Assembly (NCBI GenBank): GCA_021234155.1
Contig: JAJEKV010000044.1
Coordinates: 11,045,764-11,109,763, forward strand
Direction of reading: 5' to 3'
DNA from: Isoetes taiwanensis
Lineage: Eukaryota > Streptophyta > Lycopodiopsida > Isoetales > Isoetaceae
Length of the DNA: 64,000 bases
Under the pieces are notes generated by a model, which was not told where the DNA came from, ran no database searches, and worked only from the letters and a program-made list of their open reading frames with translations. A program made the position numbers and the translations under genes. Positions 32,691 through 44,149 of this stretch are shown here, in pieces (within the stretch, counting starts at the first letter, position 1; each line of letters starts with the position of its first letter).

Positions 32691-32989
32691 CAATAAGCTT
32701 GCAAGGGACGGGGACCCGTAATAAAGCGGGGCGAGGCAACAAGATACCAAGATAAAGGCAAGGCAAAGAAAGTGCTTTTAGCCCGAGAACAAAAATACCC
32801 CATCCTAGAGCCCCATATAGTGGCAATCAAGGGAAACAAGCAGGAGAAGAAGTGTGTCCTTCAAAGACAAACAGAAGGGTCAAACTACTCCAAAGCAAAG
32901 GCGATCCTTCTCGGCAGCCATGCCCAAGGAAAAGAGAGAGGAGTGCATAGAAAAGCAGCCTTTGTTTTAGTGTGTTTCCAGCCAAAGCC

Positions 32990-34990
32990 ATAGGGACAAA
33001 TTAAACCGCCCATATGTCATGAGTGCGCTAGCAGAGTTGGGAGATTGGGACACCGGCCCTGACGACGACGGCGAGGGAGGCCCGCGACTACATTCAGGGT
33101 GAGTGTCATATCTTTGCCGCAATAGATACAGAGCAAGGTGAGAGCCAAGATAAAGTAATTTCCATGGGGAAAGGCCAAGGCCAAGTCATTTATAGTCCCT
33201 AATAGATTCGGGAAGTAGCCATAACTTTGCATCTCCCGTAATGGTTCAAATGTTGAAGTTGAAACCATTAAAGTCAAAGCCAAGGCCCGTTGTCTTAGCA
33301 AGTGGAGCAAAGAAGGCGCGACGGCAGTAAAAGAATCAACTTTGACATCGAATTTGCCGGGGATTAAGATCCAGATGGGGGCGGAGGTAATGAGCATCTA
33401 AAAATATGACTTGATAATAGGTATGGAGTAACCTTGGACCAGCAGGGCCATTATTGATTGTGGAAGGCGGAAGGTGACCTTCCCAACAACCGACGGGCAA
33501 GATCATTGAGATAACAGTAAAGAAGTTGTCCCCATCATGCTGTATGTCTTCTAAACGGTTGTTCAAGTGCATCAAGAGTGAGCGGTAGCATACATCTTCA
33601 AGCTTGAGATTAGTGAGCCGGAATTGGAAGGAAGCAAAGAAGACAAGATGCTTTCCAAGTTGTCGAGGCAAATAGCTAAGTTGATCACTTGAGTTCCACG
33701 ATCTCTTTCCGTGATGAGATCAAGCAGCTCCCTCCTTATAGGGGAGTCGAAAGCAGATAGCACTCAACCGGGAACAAACCGACAAGCAAGGCTCCATATA
33801 GAATGACAACCAGGAGTTGTCGGAGCTAAAGAAGCAAGTTGGGAGTCGCCGACCTAGGTTTCATTAGACCTAGTGTCTCGCCGCTTGAGCGCCCATTCTT
33901 TTGTCAAGAAGAAGGATGGATCTTTGAGAATGTGCATAGACTATAGACAGCTTGAATAAGCACACCATTAAGAACAAGTATGCGCCCAAGATCGACGACT
34001 TGATGGATCGCCTTCAAGGAGCAAAGATCTTCTCCAAAATCGAATTTAAGGTCGTTATCAATGATACCTGATAAAGGAGGAGGATATCCACAAGACCGCC
34101 TTCAGACGCTTGGTATGGGCATTATGAGTTCACAAAGTGATGCCTTCGGCTTATCAAATGCCCCCTTCGAACGCTCATGAGGCTCATGAACGATATCTTC
34201 GTGGGAGTTCCCGGACACCTTTGTGATTGTTTTCTTTGATGACATTTTGGTGTATAGCAGATCCCTTGAAGAGCATCGCGGCAACACTTGAGAAGGGTGC
34301 TAGAGAAGTTGAGGAGGCACCAGAAAATACGCCAAGTTGTCGGGCGCCACTTCGCAAATGAGAAGGTGGAATACCTTGGTCATGTGATCTCGGGCGAAGG
34401 CATCTCGACGGACCCCGCCAAGATTGAAGCAAGGATTCAAAAGGGTCGGGCACCAAGAATGCACGAGGTCAGAGTTTTTTCGGTCTAGCAGGGTACTGCA
34501 GAAGTTCGCGGAAGAACTTTGTTAAGATAGCAGCCCCTGGCACGCACTGGACGAGGGCGTAGAAGGTGAAAGATTGGGTAGAGCATTGGCACAAGAAAGC
34601 CCAAAAGGGATTTGAATTGTTGAAGGAAGCTTTAACAACACCCCCGCCTTAACCCCGCCGACCGGAGAAAGATAAGCTTGTAGCAACGGATGCAGTAAGA
34701 TAGCTACGTGTGCGTGCTTATGCAAGAAGAGCGGTGGTAGTATGATTCTTAAAAAATGAACGACGCCGAGACGCCGCTTACCCAACGCGACCATCAGGAA
34801 TTGCTTGCAGCTGTCGTGGCATTAAGAATATGGAGGCATTATCTCTTGGGAAGGAAGTTCCAATTGGATACCGACCATCGAGCTCCAATATGTATTCACG
34901 CTAACCACACCTCAACTGAGGGCCGAGATGGATGGAGTTCCCGAGGAATAATGACTTTGATATAGTCTACAAGCCGTGGAAACTCAATGT
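32990..34990 (+). pseudogene. gypsy protease, reverse transcriptase and RNase H, copy 1
   Basis: Broken frames give, in order, a possible zinc-knuckle remnant PICHECA (33,009), a degraded protease region, and reverse transcriptase from about 33,893 (FVKKKDG). The RT continues with [15 protein letters not shown] and the catalytic FFDDILVYS at about 34,219-34,260. RNase H follows with MNDAETPLTQRDHQELLAAV and IWRHYLLGRKFQLDTDHR at 34,756-34,880. The YxDD-type catalytic pair is present as FFDD. Frameshifts every 50-150 bases leave no translatable product as the sequence stands. The same region is repeated at 47.4-49.5 kb. Confidence 0.8.
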
Positions 34991-35239
34991 GGTAGAGAGC
35001 GCCAAGGCATCCCCCATTAACTAGAGTGCATTGTAACGCACTTCGACGCGCCCAATGACTTTGGTAAGAGGATTGAAGAGTCCCTGCCAACGGATGTGGA
35101 TTTCGTGGAAGTATGGGCAAGCCTCTAAGGAGGCTAGAACAGATAAAGAGCGGGAGGCCTTCAAGCATTATAAGAAGGAAGGCAACCCTGCTATACCATA
35201 AGAACAAGTTGTGCGCACTCAATCATCGTGTGTAAGGAA

Positions 35240-36560
35240 GTTGATCCTCCATGACACGCATAACAGCCCAATAGCCGGGCCATGCGATTCATGAAAACAT
35301 ATTTCAAAGCGCAGCAGCCTATTATTGGCCAGAATGAAGAAGCAAATAGCTCGCTACATCAAGGAATGTCGCTATTATGCCAGCAGATTAAGGCAGAAAG
35401 CGACTTCAATTGTGGGCATTAGAGCCATTAGCGGTGCAAACGCTAAGTGGGAGGTAATCAGATGGATTTCATCACGGGACTCCCTAAGAACAAATGAGAG
35501 GCAAGGATGCCTTGATGGTAGTGGTCGACAAGTTGTCAAAGATGGCACATTTTGTGCCTTGCGTGACCACGATACAGACTATGGATATAAAGCAAAGCTC
35601 TTCACCAAAGAGATCTTCAGCTTCATGGCATGCCAAGGGAGATTATCTCCCTGCAGATCCAAGTTCATGAGTGCCTTTGGCAAGACCTCTTTGCGACAAT
35701 TCAGACCAAGCTATCCATGAGCACGCTGTATCATCCTCGGACGGATGGCCCGGACGGAGCGGACCAACAGGATCTTAGAAGACATGCTACTAAACTATGT
35801 CCGGAATAAGCAAAGTATGTGGGAAGAATTTATTCACTTGGTGGAGTTTGCATACAATAGCACCAAGCAGGAATCATCCCAAATGTCGCCATTTATGATC
35901 AATTATGGCTATCGATTTAACTCCGCACATTTGGCACAACCCCGTGTCAAAAGTAGAAGTTTCGCAGCCAGATGTTGGCGATATGCAGCAGAACCGTGGA
36001 AGAGGTTCGAGGGTATCCGCTAGCAGCAAGAAGTGAAACAAAAGAGCATCGCCCGATAAGCATCGAATCGGTAAGAGAGTTCAAAGTTGGAGATGATGTA
36101 TGGCTCAAGATAAAGGTGAAGCAGCGGCTCGAGATTGGCAATTGCAAGAAGCTTGCTCCAAGGTGGCTGGACCCTTCGTAATAATCAAGAGAGTAGGTAA
36201 TCAATCCTACAAGTTAGAATTACAAAGACACCTAAAGATTCATAAGGTCTTCCACGGAGTTTGTTGAAGAAGCATACTCCAAATCCGCACGAAGTTTTGG
36301 ACACTCCAACGTTGTTGGAAATGATCGGAGGAGCATTTTGGAAATAGTTCCTTAAATGATTCTTGATAAAGCTTTCAAGAAGACAAGGAGGTCGGAGTTC
36401 CTGAATACTTGGTCAAGTGGAAACACTGCCGCTGGAAGACGCGACGCGGGTACCTAAGAAGGATTTGCAAAAAGCAGTACCCACAGCTTTATGGAGCAAT
36501 GGGACGGCAAGGTCATCTCCCAAGAAATCGCCTCGCATGTCGACGGCGTAGGTTAATTTT
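35240..36560 (+). pseudogene. gypsy integrase and chromodomain-like C-terminus, copy 1
   Basis: Integrase traces run from the zinc-binding part (KKQIARYIKECRYYASR, about 35,334) through a core segment (VVDKLSKMAHFVPC, about 35,519-35,560). Next is RTNRILEDMLLNYVRNKQSM...FAYNSTKQ (35,760-35,870) and the GKY-like end (about 36,080-36,240). Between about 36,380 and 36,470 a frame reads EYLVKWKH followed by a degraded EDATW-like stretch, the signature of the chromodomain that defines chromoviruses and recognises methylated histone tails. Frameshifts interrupt all parts. Confidence 0.72.
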
Positions 36561-37392
36561 TTGTATAGATTAATCCACGCATGCAACCTATGCTTGGTAA
36601 GGGTCGATGCGCCGTTACCGATGATGAGACCATCACGGGTGATCTCTAGGGCGTGGGTGTAATGTCACTGTAGGCATGACCGCTCGGGCTGGGGGCAGTG
36701 GAAGGTAGATTAGAAAGTCTACTGGCCCCACTAAGGAGACGGCCCTCGAGAAAAGAGGTCAATGAATGCATTGATAGGGAAAGCACCTTTAGCCCCCATA
36801 TATGCTTTGATAGGAGGAATCCATCCTTCACCCCACGCTGAAGGGGATATCCTCCACTGGGCAACTAGAGGTGTAGGCATGAGCATGATATAGGCATATA
36901 GGCGCTGCCTCCCGCCATTATGGAAGATTCATCCCTTCCTACCGGGAGATTAGCCATGCATTCATGTAGATAGGTGGGGTGGTCACCATATAACCAAAAT
37001 TTATTAAACAATTAAAACGGGTACTAACGTGGTGTCGACTGGGGCGAAGAGGCGCTCAGGAGGGCAAGGAGGTCGAACTCAAGACTTGCAACACAAGTTT
37101 TGTTGGAATGTGTTGCAAGGGAATGAAGAGTACCCTGGGGACAAGTAATTATAGATATGAAATGCTGAAATTTTGTCTAACTTAACATAGTGAATAACTT
37201 GTTAATGGTGTTATGAATTGATAAGTATTCCATAATATAATAACGTAATAATGTTCTAAAAGTAATTACCTTAGAGTAATCGCGATAAATGTATAAAGAT
37301 TATATTGTAGGTATCACGTTGATTGCAAAAAGTGCTGCGTGTTAGGAAGATCCCAAGGTGGGAGACCCACGATCTTTGACAAAGATCATTTC

Positions 37393-37405
37393 AAGGTGGG
37401 GAGAA
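37393..37405 (+). other. Polypurine tract of the gypsy element
   Basis: AAGGTGGGGAGAA directly precedes the TGTGACG start of LTR2. The same tract (AAGGTGGGGGAGAA) precedes LTR3 at 51,844-51,857. Confidence 0.8.
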
Positions 37406-38960
37406 TGTGACGTTCCAAAGACAAAGAGACTCAGGGTGACGCATATTGTATGCGCCACGCCACGCTGCACACACACCGATTGACGTGCCAACGGATAGCT
37501 GTGTAAGTAGCCCTAGGGGCAACTTGCTGGGAGTGTTCATATATTATTAATGTGCACATGTGCACATTAATGAGGGCACACCTTTCCATGTTGGCATATT
37601 TTGCCACCTAGCCACTAAAGGCAGTGGGGCCTTCCCAATTATCCCACATGCCAAATTGGGTAATTGGAAACCCTAGCCTAAACCCCATGTCTATTTAGGG
37701 TAGGGAAAACCCTAGCTTGCTAGTTTTTCGTCCTTAGGGTTTTAGAGGCTGGGCTTTGGCTGCCCTTGAGCCAAAACCGCCCCCGTGAGGCGCCTGCTTA
37801 ATTGGCGCCATCGGTTTCCCGATTGATCACTCAAGAGGATGGTTGAACTCAGGTCAGGAGGAGCCACTCAAGGATCAGATTTGGTCAATTTAATAGCTTA
37901 AACCGTCTTCTAGTCATAGAATCAAAATTGGGTTTAGACTATTAAATTGCCCATAGTAGTTATCTAGATCTTAGATTCGGACACTAACCAAAGAACCTAA
38001 CTCTATGATTGGATCTAGTTCTTTTAGTTCTTCCGTGATATATTTGGATGATGTATTTGTGAACTCCTTGTATTGGGAAGGGGGTAGAGGCCCTAAAGCT
38101 TGTAGTTGATGCTCCCTAGAGTAGCCTCTCTAGCACACCTGTGAGATTCGCCCGGTGTACAAGAGCCACACCGGGTTGTGGGTGAAGGGGCCGGGGATCA
38201 AGCAAAAAGGAGGTTCATGTCCTGGACTCTTGAACGATCCCCCGGTGTGTAAAGCCTACCGGGGATCATTGTGACTAGGTCTAATGGCTTACCACATCGA
38301 AAGTGTGGTAAGGCATGGGCCTCACACCCGTGAAGTGGTGTACACTTTCCGGGTTCGGTCGAACACGGGCAAAGGCCCTCTAGTCACCTTGAGTTAGCAT
38401 GTAGATCTCCCGAGGGAGTGATCCCTACCTGCCCCATCGGAACGGGAGGATGAGACCCAGGAATAGCCCCGCCGGCTTATGCATCCCGGGAGGGCTAGGG
38501 CGTGTCCCAACACTTTTTCAGCCTACTCGCAAAGTGTGTACAGGGGGGGGCGGATGGAGTGGACAACTTTATGCCATGTTCTTATGCCAGCCAAATCCAT
38601 TGCCATGAATTCATGCCTGCTAACGAACTCCTCGAGACCCAAGCCCACCATCCTTTGAGTCTCGGAAAGCCTTGGGTAGGATCCCCATGTGATGTGCCGA
38701 TCTTTGTCTATGCAGAGATGAGGGGACCATCCCGAGATGGTCACGGGATGTTGATGTATGTGCTACCGACATGTATGTTTACGCCTGCAGCCTAGGTAGG
38801 CCCCGAGGGAGACGGGGTAGAATGACACCTTCACTCTCCCCCAAGGACTCGTTACGGGTGCAGGATATGTGGAGGGCCCTGTAGACGCATGGAGCTGGTG
38901 CGGGGAAGAACTCTGTTTGTATACGGTGAGTGCAAGGGATAATGCAGTAGGGACGCCACA
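37406..38960 (+). repeat. 3' LTR of the gypsy element (LTR2)
   Basis: TGTGACG...GACGCCACA, 1,555 bases. It contains the 26-base palindrome at 37,546-37,571 and the telobox-like cluster at about 37,670-37,745. It aligns with LTR1 and LTR3. Confidence 0.88.
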
Positions 38961-39450
38961 CCGGCCCCAACAGCAACAACGTGTTCTTCTCAGCTTGAAT
39001 TAGCATCCTCGTTGCCGCCATAACCACCTCGGTGTGCGGTTGTTGGGGCATGGGTCATCCTCGTCGACCTTCTATTCAACCACCGATTTGGCCTCTCCCA
39101 GCTCTTTAAGCATGAGAAGGTTGAATTCATTCTTCTACTTCTTCTTCTGAATTGTAATGACGTTTTCCTTTAGAAGATCATCTTGCTTCCTTCAACCTCT
39201 TCATTAGAACACCCAACACTATGTCTTCGAGGAGTTCCTATCCTCTATGCTTCCATTATCGGTTGAGGATGTGGAGGCTATAGATGACAAATGGGGAGGG
39301 ACGTTAAGATTATAGAAGTGAGGAGCAAAGACTCTAACCGGGCGGAAGGAGCAAATGCAAGGACCTCAATTTATACATATACGCTTGAACATATTAAACA
39401 TTAATTTCGTTGCGTGACGGTGGTTAAATGGATTCTCCTTTATGGTCCGC
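38961..39450 (-). pseudogene. Coiled-coil unit 0, N-terminal part, interrupted by the LTR element
   Basis: On the minus strand the segment encodes helical sequence such as MKRLKEARDDLLKENVITIQ (with one shift) and LMLKELGEAKSVVE, reaching MAATRMLIQAEKNTLLLLG at the LTR border. It resembles units 1-3 in having the VMKR(F/L)KE motif. The presumed remainder lies at 25,640-25,851, beyond the inserted element. A copy without the continuation is at 53,399-53,900. Confidence 0.4.
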
Positions 39451-39508
39451 TAGAACACATTAATGGTACCGGTCACTGGAACACATTAATAACTATTCTA
39501 ACTACCCA

Positions 39509-39539
39509 GATATCACACCACGCTTGAATGGGTGATATC
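39509..39539. repeat. Short palindromic module
   Basis: GATATCAC at 39,509 and GTGATATC at 39,532 form an 8-base inverted repeat around CACGCTTGAATGG. The right arm is degraded in the second tandem copy near 53,975. Confidence 0.6.
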
Positions 39540-39549
39540 GAAGCTTTAA

Positions 39550-40250
39550 AACCCTATGAAGGGTTTCTCATTGCAGGATGCCTTGTCATTTCTACCACCG
39601 GATATTGAAAAATTAAAATAGGAATCGTAATATTCAAGACATTTGTCAAAAAACTTTTCCCATTGAAAAAATAAAACCAATTACAAACATTAAAACGGCC
39701 CTCTAGAGGAGCCTGATGCCTATGATCGCCGGGCAAGCTCTTCCCGAGGGCGTTGATAATTTTTTCTGGGCTTCCTCCAACATGATTGCCTGCCCCGCAA
39801 CCACGCTCATATTCCAAGAACCTTATCTTCCCGCCATCGAAGTTGGGCTCGGGCAGCCTCTCCGCTTGGGATTTGGGCCCCAAGCCCTCTCTTGAGGTTA
39901 TATCGCGGGCGCCGCAATTAGCTGGCTCCAAGGCAGCCCAACATTGTCGCAACACTAAAAATCACCTCCTAGAGAAGGCGGCCTTTTCCTGCCGCCTAAA
40001 CCAGCTTGGCGGCGTCTTCATCATTCTTTTCTTTTTAGAAGGCGGATCCGTTCCTCCGCTTCCGCTAATGTTCTCAATTTCCTTTGACCAAAACTTGAGA
40101 CAAGATCCTGTAGGAGGATGGGAGCTGAGGCCATTGAAAGTGATGGGAGAACAGGAGTGATGGCTGAGGGAAGGATGTGGTAGAACAGAAGATGCATGGG
40201 ATAGGAGAAGACAAAGGCCTCCGACGTTTATATAGAAACTAGAGATACGA
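39550..40250 (-). pseudogene. Coiled-coil unit 1 of the array
   Basis: A TATA-like site on the minus strand (complement of TTTATATAG at about 40,229) is followed by coding traces. The longest open frame (39,955-39,554) includes EGLGPKSQAERLPEPNFDGG and KIRFLEYERGCGAG. The sequence is helical and charged. The family is not recognised; parts resemble units 0, 2 and 3. The homologue in copy 2 is at about 54,010-54,720. Confidence 0.35.
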
Positions 40251-40608
40251 TTTGGAATCGGCTATGTAGTACTATAAAGTTGTGTAATAATAATCCCACG
40301 AGAAGTAAATTATAGCATACAATTAGCAACGGTAGCCTATGTTCGCATCATGGGATCCGGCCATATCCTAGCCGCTTGCAGTATGCAGGCCGCACAAAAG
40401 ACACGATGTTATTGTGGCAGCGATGCCACGCCCTTGGCATGACGTTGTCATCCCAAGCCACGCATGTGAATAGATCGTTGTCATCCACATGCAAATTCGT
40501 GATTTACCCGCAAGTTATCACATAATCTAGCTAGATATTTGTGTTACATACACTTTTCCATTAATAAATTATGAATTTATACATACAACGAGGTGTATGC
40601 GTTGTGGA

Positions 40609-40676
40609 GATTATACGACGCTAAATCCATTGATTGCTACCTAATTGCAAGAATGGCATTTCCGGCCGTGGTGATC
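40609..40676. repeat. Hairpin-like module before unit 2's 3' side (degraded)
   Basis: GATTATACGACGC at 40,609 and CGTGGTGATC ending at 40,676 form a weak inverted pair over 68 bases. The loop CCATTGATTGCTACCTAATT is shared with the module at 41,455. Confidence 0.45.
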
Positions 40677-40749
40677 TTTTAATAAAACAAAACAAGAGAA
40701 CAGATAGAAGCAAGAAATAGAGCAAATTTTTTCTTTGAAACAAAAAAAT

Positions 40750-41215
40750 ATATATACAATGGCTAATGGATCTTCATGATCCCGTAGTCAAGCCGTGAAG
40801 TCGCGTTCTCATCCTCTCCGACAACAAGCTTTCTTCTCCATATCTTCTAAGCCCAGGAATATTGTGTGCGCTTAAAATCGCCTACGACCCTACGGCTATT
40901 GGCCTCCTAAGACCTGGTTAATGTTGCTGCGAAGCCAAGGTCTCGCTCATGCAAAGAGCCCCCCAGTGAATTTAACCGCCCAATCTTTCCATCTTCTGAC
41001 ATTTCAGACGGCCGTTTTACCGGTGAACCTCCTTGAATCTCTTCATCACCAGCCTAAGGGTGATGTCCGCTGGCAGGCTGGGGCGGAGGGAGGAGGATGA
41101 AGATGCCATCGGAGGAGAAGGAAGGCCAAGGAAGGGGGGAGAAGATGAAGAAGCGGAAGGATGAAGAGGAGGAGGGTCGAAGCAAGATAGAAAGTCTTCT
41201 ATTTATAACAGGGGA
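40750..41215 (-). pseudogene. Coiled-coil unit 2 of the array
   Basis: Minus-strand TATA box (complement of TATTTATA at about 41,200-41,207) sits 30 bases below the hairpin module at 41,233-41,296. Coding traces include DITLRLVMKRFKEVH and ending sequence RYGEESLLSERMRTRLHGL. It is paralogous to unit 3 (same DITLxxVMKRFKE and LRRYGKxxPERRMRTL patterns). Frames are broken. The copy-2 homologue is at about 55,200-55,670. Confidence 0.4.
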
Positions 41216-41232
41216 TTTCAGAGTAGCTTGAG

Positions 41233-41296
41233 TCACACGACGCCGAGGAAGGATGCCGTGGGTCGTGAAAAATCGACCGCTTCTCGGCGTCGGTGA
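41233..41296. repeat. 64-base hairpin module upstream of unit 2
   Basis: TCACACGACGCCGAG at 41,233-41,247 pairs with CTCGGCGTCGGTGA at 41,283-41,296, with one bulge. The same arms and length appear at 25,471. In copy 2 (55,687-55,741) the arms are shortened to TCACACGACG and CGTCGTGGTGA. Confidence 0.75.
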
Positions 41297-41454
41297 GGAA
41301 AAGGAGTTACTTCTTCTAACGTCGTTTCTTCCGGAGAAAGCTCGTGGTGATAAATTTTATGATAATTTTTGGATACAATCTATACCAAAGTAATTTTGCG
41401 ATACATAACTAAAGATAGAACTTCTCATTGAAGCAAAATAGAAGCGGCATGGGA

Positions 41455-41515
41455 GATCACACGACCGAAATCCATTGATTTTTACCTAATTGCAAGGCAT
41501 TTGGCGTCTGCAGAT
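41455..41515. repeat. Hairpin-like module before unit 3's 3' side
   Basis: GATCACACGACCGAAAT at 41,455 pairs with ATTTGGCGTC...GAT ending at 41,515 over 61 bases. The copy-2 equivalent is near 55,893-55,965. Confidence 0.5.
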
Positions 41516-41559
41516 ATTTTAATAAAAGCGGAACATATTTTGAACCGCGGGATAGATAG

Positions 41560-42150
41560 AAGCAAAAATAGAGAAAACTTTTCTTTGAAGCAAAAATAGA
41601 TAGATACATAACGGTTAGGGATCTTTCATGATCCTCTAGCTGATTTTCATGTCCTGATTTGAAGCCCGTAAGGTTTAGCGTTCTCATCCTCCGCTCGGGC
41701 TTTACTTTTCCATATCTTCTAAGGCTCGAAATCATGGCGGCGGTTTCAACCGCTTCGCCTGGCTGCTCGTATAGCCTCTTAGGTACATAAGCGAATGTTT
41801 CCACTTGAGCTCAGCGTCAGCTCGTCGCGGCAGCTCCCTCATGAAATTCATCATTAATGGGCGCCTCATTGTTTCTCCGGCCCGGAGGCCGGTTGCATTT
41901 CATCATGGATCTCATGAATCCTCTTCATCACCTTGCAAGAATTTGATGTCCACCGGGCAACTCACAGGGGCTGAGAGTGCTATCTTGCCGTGTTAAACGC
42001 TGGGAAGATGAAGTAGAGTGCCATCGAGGCGAGTGGAAGGCGGAGGCGGTAGAAGATAGCGAAGGCGAGGAAGAAGCGTCCGGAGGTCAGCGTGGACATC
42101 GGTCTTCAGTATAACATGGAGTCACCACGAGGTTGCTTCGCGTCGTTGAC
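41560..42150 (-). pseudogene. Coiled-coil unit 3 of the array
   Basis: A TATA-like site at about 42,105-42,115 (complement of AGTATAAC; TATTTATA in copy 2) follows a short inverted repeat at 42,121-42,150. The longest frame (41,804-41,457) reads METFAYVPKRLYEQPGEAVE, then SSLRRYGKVKPERRMRTL. In copy 2 the corresponding traces are longer (AAATAEALSSWETLAMYQEE and ALEDMERSS). The protein is predicted to be mostly helical. No family is recognised. Confidence 0.4.
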
Positions 42151-42299
42151 AGGAATAAATAAATTAATTATCTTTTTCAATAATATTTCATTTCTTCGAG
42201 ATAGATATCACCGCGGCGAAAACCTAGATGATGCGGTAAATCGACCGATGTATTTAAGCGTGATGTGAATAAATACAAATAAAATAATTTTGTATTAGG

Positions 42300-43925
42300 A
42301 ATTTTGGAAGGACAATCGTACATAAAATAATTTTACCGAATTAGCTGTTTGGAAAACATATAACTTCCAATTTTCAAGCTTCGATACGTCAATTTCGTAT
42401 GCTCTTTTCAATCCCACAAGACCATCCAAACAAGGCAATGACTTCCATGTTATCGGACTTCCAACCTTTGGGTGAGAGTCAAGCCAGTTTAAAACAATTT
42501 AACATATTAAAGCATGGACCGGCTTGGTCGTAAAATATTTAACACAAATATCCCGCGGTCGAAGGTATCCACCCTTTGTTGTTTGATGCCAAGTGGGAAT
42601 GGTTCCCGAACATGCATAATGCACGGAGGTAATAGACAAACTTCTGCCCTTTGACCGAAGATTTCACAAGACGATTATCCTGATAACGTAATCTTGAGAT
42701 ATATCTTAACAATGTAGATCCTTCAATCTTTCCTTCCCCAGGCATGTCGGCAAGAAAAATCATCTACTTCCACAAATAAGAACCCTCAAGATTATCTTCT
42801 TCACATTTATCCTCATCTACGGGCTTATCGGGCAGCGATTATTTGAAAGGGCACATGGCTTTGTAGATCACGTTGGCTGACTTTGTAACGGAGACGCCGG
42901 AATTCTTCTTCATTGGGATCTGGCCATCTTGAAGAATCGAAATTCCAGCCTCCCTCATATGCTTTAAGCTGGAGTAGCATTGCCTAAGATAATTAGATAC
43001 TTCAAACATCTCTTTGTCCAACTCTCTCAAAATCTAGGCCTAAGTTTACCCATTCGCCAAGGTACCTCCATAAGTTTCTGCTCTCTCCCGCACACATCTT
43101 CAGAATAAAGACGGGTTCCCTCAAAAGATAATCAATTCTAGCAATGCGTTCTTTGCCTTCCACTAAAATTCAAGCATGTCCATTAACTTTTTTCATCCTC
43201 ATCCCATCCTCCATCACCTGCTGGAATCATCTTCCTCCTCCTGGTTCACCCAAGGCCGGTCTTGTCGAAGCTAAAAACTCCTACATTCTTGCTCTTCTTG
43301 TAGATCTATTCCATTTCTACGTCATAGTCAAGATCATCATCACATAAGCTGACCCCCTTGGCTTAAAAAGATTTCATTGTTTCCGGTGTATCTTCGGTTT
43401 TGGCAGAGCGTGAATGCAATAACAGCAAATGCAAAGCGGCAAGGAAATAAGATACCTTCTTAAGCACAAGGACGCAAAATTTGGCGAGGGGACCCGTTCA
43501 GCAAAGATTCTGAAAACATCTTCCACTGTTGGCAAATGGGAAGCGCCTCCTCTAGAGTCGGTTTTGGAATCCACGGTGCCGTGACATCCGCAGCGATCGC
43601 AACAGACCAAGCTGGCCGGGTGAAAGCAAAAGCAACTCCTCACGATAGCATCCAAGCTCGCCATCGCTTATTACATGATGTCCAACTCCTTGCAATAGAA
43701 CGGAGCAACGTTAGCCGCGAACTTCCTCATGCTGTCATGAGGGCGGATGCATACCATTCCGTGAACTTCACATAACAATCCATGGCGGCTAAACTAATGA
43801 AACAAGAAGATGTTTAGGAGCGGTAAGCATACCGCCACTTTGAACTCAAGCAGCCGCTATCGATTATGAAAGGGGACATGTACCGCCAGGGAGATTTGTC
43901 CGCATTTGTAAAGGGTTAGGGTTGT
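42300..43925 (-). pseudogene. Array unit 4, unrecognised product
   Basis: Minus-strand coding traces start below the hairpin module at 43,931. Copy 2 shows them best: PFIIDNGYLSSKVMYALPLL, a hydrophobic stretch, then MDCYVKFTEWYASA. Copy 1 then has SHLPTVEDVFRIFAERVPSP (about 43,555-43,495) and, nearer the 3' end, MRELDKEMFEVSNYLRQCYS and GSTLLRYISRL. The order suggests a single gene of 400-500 codons with many frameshifts. No domain is recognised. A telomere-like stretch lies at its upstream border in copy 2. Confidence 0.35.
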
Positions 43926-43930
43926 TAATA

Positions 43931-43992
43931 ATCAGCACGACGCCGGCACTACCATGTGCAACAAAAGCACAATGCTTGCCGCTGGCCGTGAT
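43931..43992. repeat. 62-base hairpin module upstream of unit 4
   Basis: ATCAGCACGACGCCGGC at 43,931 pairs imperfectly with GCCGCTGGCCGTGAT ending at 43,992. Copy 2 preserves a much better pair, GGATCACACGACGCC at 58,356 and GGCGTCAGGTGATCC at 58,410. Confidence 0.65.
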
Positions 43993-44149
43993 CCTCAATG
44001 ATAACATTAAAAAAAAAAAAATACAAAGCGGCCAGGGCTTCTAAGAAATGGACTAAGAGATTGCTTATAAAGCCATTGCATTAAGAAATTATACATATGA
44101 AAAACCACAAAGGCACTTACCACTTTTTCTCGTGGGGGTCTTTCTTCCA

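Larger units (their letters stand above)
25852..38960 (+). mobile_element. Ty3/gypsy chromovirus-type LTR retrotransposon, full span (13.1 kb)
   Basis: Two LTRs of about 1.55 kb flank 10 kb of internal sequence that includes a tRNA-Met primer-binding site, gag, protease/reverse transcriptase/RNase H, integrase, a chromodomain-like end and a purine tract. The order gag-RT-RNaseH-integrase is the Ty3/gypsy order. The internal region is longer than usual because about 4 kb between the PBS and gag holds two TATA-ATG units, the first encoding a histone H3-like protein. All retroviral-type frames are interrupted by many 1-4 base indels. The element also shares its distal part with a second tandem copy downstream. 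Confidence 0.85.

Noticed and set aside
25847-38965. Exact target-site duplication of the gypsy element
   Set aside because: The five bases outside the LTRs are CCCGC and CCGGC, which do not match exactly. Given the error pattern at CG-rich sites they may once have matched, but this cannot be claimed.
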